From: CAWVWD01 sp965662365 | GTDB lineage: Bacteria; Bacteroidota; Bacteroidia; Chitinophagales; Saprospiraceae | Direction of reading: 5' to 3' | Assembly (NCBI GenBank): GCA_965662365.1 | Contig: CBFIHR010000040.1 | Span: 1 to 38,809 of the forward strand | DNA: 38,809 nt | Shown: in pieces, positions 33,984-38,809 of the stretch | Layout: each line of letters opens with the position of its first letter | Position numbering within the stretch: position 1 is the first letter of the stretch | Translations under genes and position numbers: made by a program | The notes under the pieces: model-generated | Databases searched by the model: none | What the model saw: the letters and a program-made list of their open reading frames with translations, nothing else | Told to the model about the DNA's origin: nothing

Positions 33984-34060
33984 AGTGTCTGAGTGATCAG
34001 ACTCTTACATTAGATTTAGTTAGAGGTTTCGGGGTCCAGCCGGAGCCTCTTTTTTATTGA
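33984..34060 (+). ncRNA. Candidate small RNA, about 75 nt
   Basis: The stretch after the promoter at 33952-33977 contains a hairpin GTCTGA-GTGA-TCAGAC (about 33986-34001) and ends in a terminator (34025-34053): AGAGGTTTCGG pairs with CCGGAGCCTCT with two wobbles, followed by TTTTTT. Both flanking genes are on the minus strand, so the terminator has no gene of its own. It could act on the amtB or porin mRNA or simply be a regulatory leftover. No reading frame of note. Confidence 0.5.
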
Positions 34061-34125
34061 ATTTTTCCGTCAACTGTCACATGAGCGAAGTAAATATTCG
34101 TCAAGTGAAACGATCGTCGGTCATT

Positions 34126-35400
34126 TTATTTAATCATAAAGTCAGCGTAAGACATCATCTCATGTTCAGAAGGGTCAAGTCCAGCTAACTCTTCTTTTTC
34201 GTCTACTCTGATACCAATTGTTTTCTTTAATAAGAATAATAGTGCGTAAGCAAATACAAATGAAAATGCACCAATCGCAGCCACGCCAATTAATTGATTC
34301 AGCAATTGTCCGCCACCGGCCATGTCACCAAATAAACCAACTGCCAGTGTTCCCCAAATACCACACACTAAGTGAACAGAAGTCGCACCAACAGGATCAT
34401 CAATTTTGATTTTATCAAAGAAAACAACCGAGAACGGTATAATTACACCGGCTATTAATCCGATAATGATGGCTTCCATCGGTGACATCAAGTCAGCTCC
34501 TGCTGTGATACCAACTAAGCCACCTAAAATACCATTCAGAACCATTGATAAATCATGCGTTTTGAATAAAGCATAAGACGCTGTAAATGCACCAACTGCA
34601 CCAGCTGCAGCTGCTAACGAAGTCGTTACGAACACTAAAGATACAGGACCAGGATCAGCAGATAATACAGAACCACCGTTAAATCCGAACCAACCGAACC
34701 ATAATAAGAATACTCCGATTGCAGCTAAAGGCATACTGTGACCCGGAATCGGTTTGATTCCTGCTTCTGTGTATTTTCCTAAACGAGGACCTAATAACAT
34801 TGCTGCGGCTAAAGCGGCAAAACCACCTGCTGCGTGTACAATCGTAGAACCTGCAAAATCATAGAAGCCTAAACCGTCTAACCAGCCGCCGCCCCATTTC
34901 CACATTCCTGTGATAGGATAAGCTAATGCCACAAAAACCGTCGCAAATAATAAGAAAGAACCTAATTTCATACGTTCAGCAACTGCACCCGAAACAATCG
35001 TTGCACAAGTCGCTGCAAACATTCCTTGAAAGATAAAATCTGTCCAGTAACTATATCCACCCTCAGCATAAGCGATTAATCCTGCATCACCTTCAGGTGC
35101 TTCGATTCCGAATCCTGCAAAGCCTAAAATTCCATCAATAATTGACGCATCTCCAGGATACATCAAATTGAAACCTATAAAAGCGTAAGTCAATAAACCG
35201 ATAGCGATAATCATCGCATTTTTGAATAATATATTTACCGTGTTTTTGGTGCGAACAAAACCCGCTTCTAAAGCAGAAAAGCCTAAATGCATTATAAAAA
35301 CTAACACTGTTGACACCAACATCCATGTATTATTGACCACAAACAGTGAATGTGCTGCTGCGTCAACCGTCGGACTATTTACTAATATTGCTTCATTCAT
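34126..35400 (-). CDS. amtB: Ammonium transporter
   Basis: A 424-residue membrane protein with about eleven helices. The pore His pair is present (His189 in STIVHAAGGFAAL and His343 in GATSVHLVCGIWGT), with the Phe-gate segment FQGMFAATCATIVSGAVAER and WKWGGGWL, GWFGFNGGS and THDLSMVLNGILGGLVGITA. It moves ammonium across the inner membrane and is controlled by PII binding. The upstream gene on the same strand, 170 bases away, encodes a PII protein, as usual, and the porin follows. The C-terminus after the last helix (about 400-424) is the part that PII touches. A palindrome (35472-35494) lies in the gap to the PII gene. Confidence 0.97.
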   Translation of the reverse strand: MNEAILVNSPTVDAAAHSLFVVNNTWMLVSTVLVFIMHLGFSALEAGFVRTKNTVNILFKNAMIIAIGLLTYAFIGFNLMYPGDASIIDGILGFAGFGIEAPEGDAGLIAYAEGGYSYWTDFIFQGMFAATCATIVSGAVAERMKLGSFLLFATVFVALAYPITGMWKWGGGWLDGLGFYDFAGSTIVHAAGGFAALAAAMLLGPRLGKYTEAGIKPIPGHSMPLAAIGVFLLWFGWFGFNGGSVLSADPGPVSLVFVTTSLAAAAGAVGAFTASYALFKTHDLSMVLNGILGGLVGITAGADLMSPMEAIIIGLIAGVIIPFSVVFFDKIKIDDPVGATSVHLVCGIWGTLAVGLFGDMAGGGQLLNQLIGVAAIGAFSFVFAYALLFLLKKTIGIRVDEKEELAGLDPSEHEMMSYADFMIK

Positions 35401-35471
35401 AATTTTTTAATTTTAAAAATTTTCAATGTTTTACTTTTTCAATTTTTTTAATTTTGACAATAGCTTGTCAG

Positions 35472-35494
35472 GGCAATAAATTTGAATTATTGCC
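35472..35494. promoter_or_regulatory. Palindrome between amtB and the PII gene
   Basis: GGCAATAA (35472-35479) with TTATTGCC (35487-35494), 7-base spacer. It has the size of a dimeric regulator site, 72 bases before the amtB start codon, or it may be an intercistronic hairpin of a PII-amtB transcript. Confidence 0.4.
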
Positions 35495-35570
35495 AATAAA
35501 TAATTGATTTTCAAGTGATTTTGACTACTTGTTATTAAGAATAGTTGATTAATTTTTTATTAATCACGAC

Positions 35571-35909
35571 TTACAATGCCGCCTCGGCTTTTTCACCGGT
35601 TCTAATTCTTACCAATTGTTCAACAGGATAAATAGCGACTTTACCATCACCTATTTCACCAGTTCTACCTGAATCCAGAATTACGCTAAGTACATTTTCT
35701 ACCTTATCGTCCTCTACTAAGATTTCCAATTTCAAGCGGGCGATATATCCTACATCATAAGCCGCACCTCGATACGTCACATGTGCACCTTTTTGTAAGC
35801 CAAATCCTTTTACTTCCATGAATGTAAAAAACTTAATCCCGATTTCGCCTAAAGCTTCCCGAACATCTGCAAACTTTGAAGAACGAATAACTGCTTCGAT
35901 TTTTTTCAT
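35571..35909 (-). CDS. Nitrogen regulatory protein PII (GlnB/GlnK type)
   Basis: A 112-residue PII protein, the usual length. The T-loop is GLQKGAHVTYRGAAYDVGY with Tyr46 and the modifiable Tyr51 both present; the B-loop is SGRTGEIGDGKVAIYPV, which binds ATP or ADP with 2-oxoglutarate, and the C-loop has RIRTGEKAE. It senses energy and carbon/nitrogen state and plugs AmtB when nitrogen is plentiful. It is upstream of amtB on the same strand. By context it is of the GlnK kind; the sequence alone does not separate GlnB from GlnK. Confidence 0.95.
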   Translation of the reverse strand: MKKIEAVIRSSKFADVREALGEIGIKFFTFMEVKGFGLQKGAHVTYRGAAYDVGYIARLKLEILVEDDKVENVLSVILDSGRTGEIGDGKVAIYPVEQLVRIRTGEKAEAAL

Positions 35910-36690
35910 AAAGAGAGGTTTTACGTTTTATTATATTTAGAATTTTATACCAAAATCATTGGCATGATTGAAGCTACTCTTATCCATGTCTATTCACTTC
36001 AACTAACCAAATTTTATTTCATTATTAATATTTCAATACTTCTATTTATTTAATATCAAAATGATAATTTTTTAATGATTACATAACAAAACTAATAATG
36101 ATTAACAGGTTTACATAATTTGTCGAAGTTGTTAGAGCGATTTGTGACTCTAAATTATAATTTTGAAATAAGTTGTTTTTTAAATCACTTATAAAAAATT
36201 GGATTTTGATAAATTAGCAGAATATATTTTGTGGATAAATTGATTTAGGGAATTATAAACCGAATTATTTTTTTGTCAAAAAAATGTCATTTAAAAAAGA
36301 TATTTCTAGCGAAATTCAATATCAAGCCTACTTTAAAATTGTTAAGAATAACACAGGGTATTAAGGTTTTTTTATTAAATTTGATGTTAAATAATTGATT
36401 ATCAGTTATTTGTGAAAGTTTAATTTTTAACATTTTTTAACGATTAGTAAAAAAAAGTTAAAAATCATAACTGTTGAGATTGAGCGAAAATTTAAAGACC
36501 TTTCGGTTTATTTTGTAGAAGAGTGTTCCCTCTGTGTTAGAAGAGAAATAAAATATTATTTGGTAATAGCAATATTAATGGTATATCAATAGGAATAATC
36601 TATTGTTTTGGGATTTTGCCTTCTTCCTTCTGCTTTCTTTGTTTTGAAATCGGCAGTTTCTTTTATCGGACTTTGATACAATTTGTCAAC
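35910..36690. other. 781-base A+T-rich gap upstream of the PII gene
   Basis: No gene is supported. A TAGTTTTG octamer on the minus strand (36087-36094) is a possible -7 box for the PII gene, about 180 bases upstream of its start and without an upstream TTG. The DNA between 36120 and 36600 is very A+T-rich, with TAACATTTTTTAACG-like stretches near 36426; on the plus strand a TAAATTTG (36376-36383) lacks a partner element. No fold or repeat stands out. Confidence 0.5.
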
Positions 36691-36948
36691 TTATCGATAC
36701 CATACTCTGAAAATTTGATACCAAACTGGTTGATATTCAGCAAAATGTAATTCAGGGTCTTGACTTCCTTCTTCATTTCTGCCATGTATATTGGGTAGAA
36801 CAACCGTCTCAACGTTGATAATTTCGTAGGTTTTGTTTTGTCGAATCCATTCATTCATACGTTGTCTGGTTGATTCTAAACTTTCGACTTCATTGGCTAC
36901 TAAGAACTTTTTCTTTATATCTGGTACGAAATCAATAAATTGTATCAT
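36691..36948 (-). CDS. Small conserved-looking protein of unknown function
   Basis: An 85-residue soluble protein: a start with FIDFVPDIKKKFLVANEVESLESTRQRMNEWI, then the segment IINVETVVLPNIHGRNEEGSQDPELHFAEY and a Trp-rich end PVWYQIFRVWYR. I recall proteins from related genomes with the same ETVVLPN...EEGS.D...W.Q..RVWY pattern, so this is likely a real Bacteroidota gene. No function is known to me. It stands alone, with no clear promoter. Confidence 0.65.
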   Translation of the reverse strand: MIQFIDFVPDIKKKFLVANEVESLESTRQRMNEWIRQNKTYEIINVETVVLPNIHGRNEEGSQDPELHFAEYQPVWYQIFRVWYR

Positions 36949-37166
36949 TTTCTGTTATTTTTAGCGTTTTTCGTATTAATAATACAATGATAGATAATGT
37001 ATCATGATTATTTATTTAACATTAGATAAAAATAAGGAAATCTGGGATGAAGGAAAATAGAATGTTAAACTATCTTTCGTAAAAACTATTCATCATCTAT
37101 GTTTTTAATGTTTAGCAAATCTGATAGTCGAGCTTATTTTTACATTTTTTATTAAAAAATAACCAA

Positions 37167-37919
37167 ATGAATCTAAATCAAAAAATTGCGATTGTAACTG
37201 GTGCCAGTTCTGGAATTGGGGAAGCGACTGCCGTTGAGTTAGCGAATCGAGGGGCAACGGTTATCGTATCTGATATTAATATCGAAAACGGTCAAAGTGT
37301 AGTGAATACCATTAATAAAAATGGTGGAAAAGCGATTTTTATTAAAGCGAATGTTGCTAACGATAGGGAAGTAAATGCGTTGATTGATGAAGTGTTAGTG
37401 CAGTTCGGACGATTGGATATTATGATAAATAATGCGGGTATTGCTGGGAATTTATCTTTTTTTGAGCATATTTCTGATGAGGATTGGAATAGCATTATTG
37501 CAGTAAATCAAACGGGGGTTTTTTATTGTATGAGAGCTGCTTTGAAAATTATGAAAGCACAAAAAAGTGGTTGTATCGTTAATACATCATCAGTTGCAGG
37601 AATCGGTGCAGCACCTCGGATGGGAGCGTATGCTGCCAGCAAACATGCTGTAATTGGTATGACAAAAACGGCTGCTGCCGAATATGCAAAATATAACGTT
37701 CGTGTTAATGCGATTTGTCCGACTATCATCAAAACACCGATGGGAATGGGGTATATGGACGAAGATATTCAGGTACAACAAATGGTCAAATCGGCTATTC
37801 CGATGAAACGATTTGGAGAAGCTGATGAAGTGGCTCGGACGGTTTGTTGGTTGTGTAGCGATGATGCAAGTTTCATTACTGGCGAAAGTGTTCGGGTTGA
37901 TGGCGGAATGAAAGCATAA
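37167..37919 (+). CDS. Short-chain dehydrogenase/reductase
   Basis: A 250-residue classical SDR. The cofactor loop is TGASSGIG (11-18); Asp36 at the end of the second strand favours NAD(H). NNAG is at 88-91, Asn114 in AVNQTG, and the catalytic Ser142, Tyr155 and Lys159 are in NTSSVAGIGAAPRMGAYAASKHA. The C-terminal FITGESVRVDGGM is typical. The substrate is not determined. It resembles the FabG/glucose-dehydrogenase-like group. It is followed by a terminator at 37994-38025. Confidence 0.93.
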   Translation: MNLNQKIAIVTGASSGIGEATAVELANRGATVIVSDINIENGQSVVNTINKNGGKAIFIKANVANDREVNALIDEVLVQFGRLDIMINNAGIAGNLSFFEHISDEDWNSIIAVNQTGVFYCMRAALKIMKAQKSGCIVNTSSVAGIGAAPRMGAYAASKHAVIGMTKTAAAEYAKYNVRVNAICPTIIKTPMGMGYMDEDIQVQQMVKSAIPMKRFGEADEVARTVCWLCSDDASFITGESVRVDGGMKA

Positions 37920-37997
37920 AATAAATGTTAAGTACTTGTCTTGAAAACTCGGTGATTAAGTATTAAATATTATTTTTGTTGCAACATATTTTGAAAA

Positions 37998-38025
37998 AAG
38001 TCACAACGGAAGTTGTGGCTTTTTT
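37998..38025 (+). terminator. Terminator after the SDR gene
   Basis: AAGTCACAAC (37998-38007) pairs with GTTGTGGCTT (38012-38021, one G-T wobble), with the loop GGAA, and runs into a T stretch (38020-38025). Confidence 0.85.
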
Positions 38026-38056
38026 AGTAGAATTACTATAAAATGCTATTCAATCA

Positions 38057-38767
38057 ATGAAACAAACAACTTCAACTATTTTGATGGTTCGACCAGCTAA
38101 TTTTGGTTTTAATGCACAAACCGCTGTTAGCAATGCTTTTCAGCATAACGATGCCTCTGTTGCTAAAGAAGATATTAGACAATTGGCGATTGAGGAATTT
38201 GATGGTTTTGTAGAAAAATTGCGTTCTAATGGGATTAATATTGTCGTTGCTCAAGATAGCGAATTACCTATTAAACCCGATGCGGTTTTTTGTAATAATT
38301 GGATTTCGACACATCGAAATGGGACGATGATTTTGTATCCGATGTTGACGGAAAACCGTCGATTAGAACGACAGGATTATGTCATTGATTTAATTAGAAA
38401 TAATTATACTGTAAAGCGGTACTTGGATTTTTCGGAGCATGAGGTTTTGGGGCAGATTTTAGAAGGAACTGGAAGCATGATTTTAGATCGAGTCAATCGT
38501 TTGGTGTATGCTTGTTTGAGTCCGAGAACAGATGCTGATATGTTAGATAAGTTTTGTGAATGGGCAGGTTATAAAAAAGTTGTTTTTCATTCGGTTGATA
38601 AGCATGGACAAGAGATTTATCATACGAACGTGATGATGGCAATGGGCGATAAGTTTGTCGTGATTTGTATGGAAAGTATTCATGATGAAGCCGAGCGAGA
38701 AATGCTCATCGACCATTTCAAAACAACGAATAAAACCATTATTGATTTACAGTATAATTATTTCTAA
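38057..38767 (+). pseudogene. ctlX: CtlX-type amidinohydrolase (citrulline-utilisation hydrolase family), truncated at an inverted junction
   Basis: The frame encodes 236 residues. The family is recognised from STILMVRPANFGFNAQTAVSNAFQ, PDAVFCNNWISTHRNGTMILYPM, EGTGSMILDR and IYHTNVMMAMGDKFVVIC, which match the CtlX branch of the guanidine-modifying enzymes (usual length about 300). The frame ends abruptly at KTIIDLQYNYF; the family would go on with the C-terminal part that bears the catalytic Cys. From 38746 the DNA is an exact reverse complement of 38352-38415 in the same gene, so the last few residues come from that copy and not from the original gene. The real end of the gene is therefore lost or displaced. 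The activity of the visible form is unlikely. No neighbouring arginine genes are visible. Confidence 0.8.
38352..38415 (+). repeat. Left arm of a perfect 64-base inverted repeat
   Basis: Inside the CtlX gene. Every base from 38352 to 38415 is complementary to 38809 down to 38746 (positions sum to 77161); the match stops at 38416 (G against A38745). Confidence 0.95.
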
Positions 38768-38809
38768 TTAAATCAATGACATAATCCTGTCGTTCTAATC
38801 GACGGTTTT
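38746..38809 (-). repeat. Right arm of the inverted repeat, ending the window
   Basis: The exact reverse complement of 38352-38415, reaching the last base. The junction shares TTTA with the gene sequence (IDL codons), which is a short microhomology. Confidence 0.95.

Noticed and set aside
1..38809. CRISPR array, tRNA genes, insertion sequence or prophage
   Set aside because: No direct repeats with regular spacers, no tRNA-like folds with the TTCGAAT-type loop, and no transposase, integrase or structural phage genes among the reading frames.

Overview
The window is chromosomal DNA of a member of the Bacteroidota. The evidence is a low G+C content, an outer-membrane protein of the PorV/PorQ type, a GldM-like C-terminal domain, a DUF3822 gene, a WG-repeat protein, a LytS/LytTR regulator pair, several lipoproteins, and promoter boxes that match the Bacteroidota consensus (TAnnTTTG at -7, with TTG/TTTG upstream at two of them). 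The gene set would fit a Saprospiria-like or Flavobacteriia-like lineage, but the sequence alone does not fix the order. I saw no tRNA, rRNA, CRISPR array, insertion sequence or phage module.

Layout. 1-710: 5' part of purL on the minus strand, cut by the window edge. 1.2-9.2 kb: PorV-like outer-membrane protein, a two-component-type propeller protein, a stand-alone structured RNA candidate (about 4160-4362), a TlpA-type thioredoxin lipid/periplasmic protein, a membrane-anchored beta-lactamase-fold hydrolase, and a coupled pair (membrane-anchored unknown plus DUF3822). 9.6-11.5 kb: LytTR response regulator and a LytS-type kinase whose ATP-binding motifs are eroded. 11.9-13.4 kb: lipoprotein with a GldM C-terminal-like domain, and a CBS-pair protein. 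13.9-18.9 kb: a type 1 secretion/efflux operon (ABC exporter, small secreted protein, HlyD-type adaptor, TolC-type channel). 19.0-25.4 kb: a very large WG-repeat protein, two lipoproteins and a Rof-like Rho-binding protein. 25.6-32.7 kb: metabolic genes (aldo/keto reductase, Cys/Met PLP enzyme, SPFH protein, hemF, NUDIX hydrolase, aminotransferase, small membrane protein). 32.7-35.9 kb: nitrogen module on the minus strand in the order glnB/glnK-type PII, amtB, bbp2-type porin. 36.7-38.8 kb: small unknown protein, SDR oxidoreductase, and a CtlX-type amidinohydrolase gene that is broken at the end of the window.

The main points for a second look are: (1) a perfect 64-bp inverted repeat joins the last bases of the window to the middle of the CtlX gene, so the right end is either a chimeric contig end or a real inversion breakpoint; (2) a ~200-nt structured RNA candidate with a 12-bp closing stem and its own terminator, of 6S-like size but not assigned; (3) a short plus-strand RNA candidate between amtB and the porin, with a good promoter and terminator opposite to both neighbours; (4) an ABC exporter with an intact Walker A motif but altered signature, Walker B and H-loop, carried in an otherwise standard secretion operon; (5) a kinase that has lost its N-box Asn and glycine box; (6) several families of intergenic imperfect palindromes, one of which supplies a consensus promoter.

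CDS coordinates include the stop codon. No database search was possible; family names come from recognised motifs and recalled family sequences.
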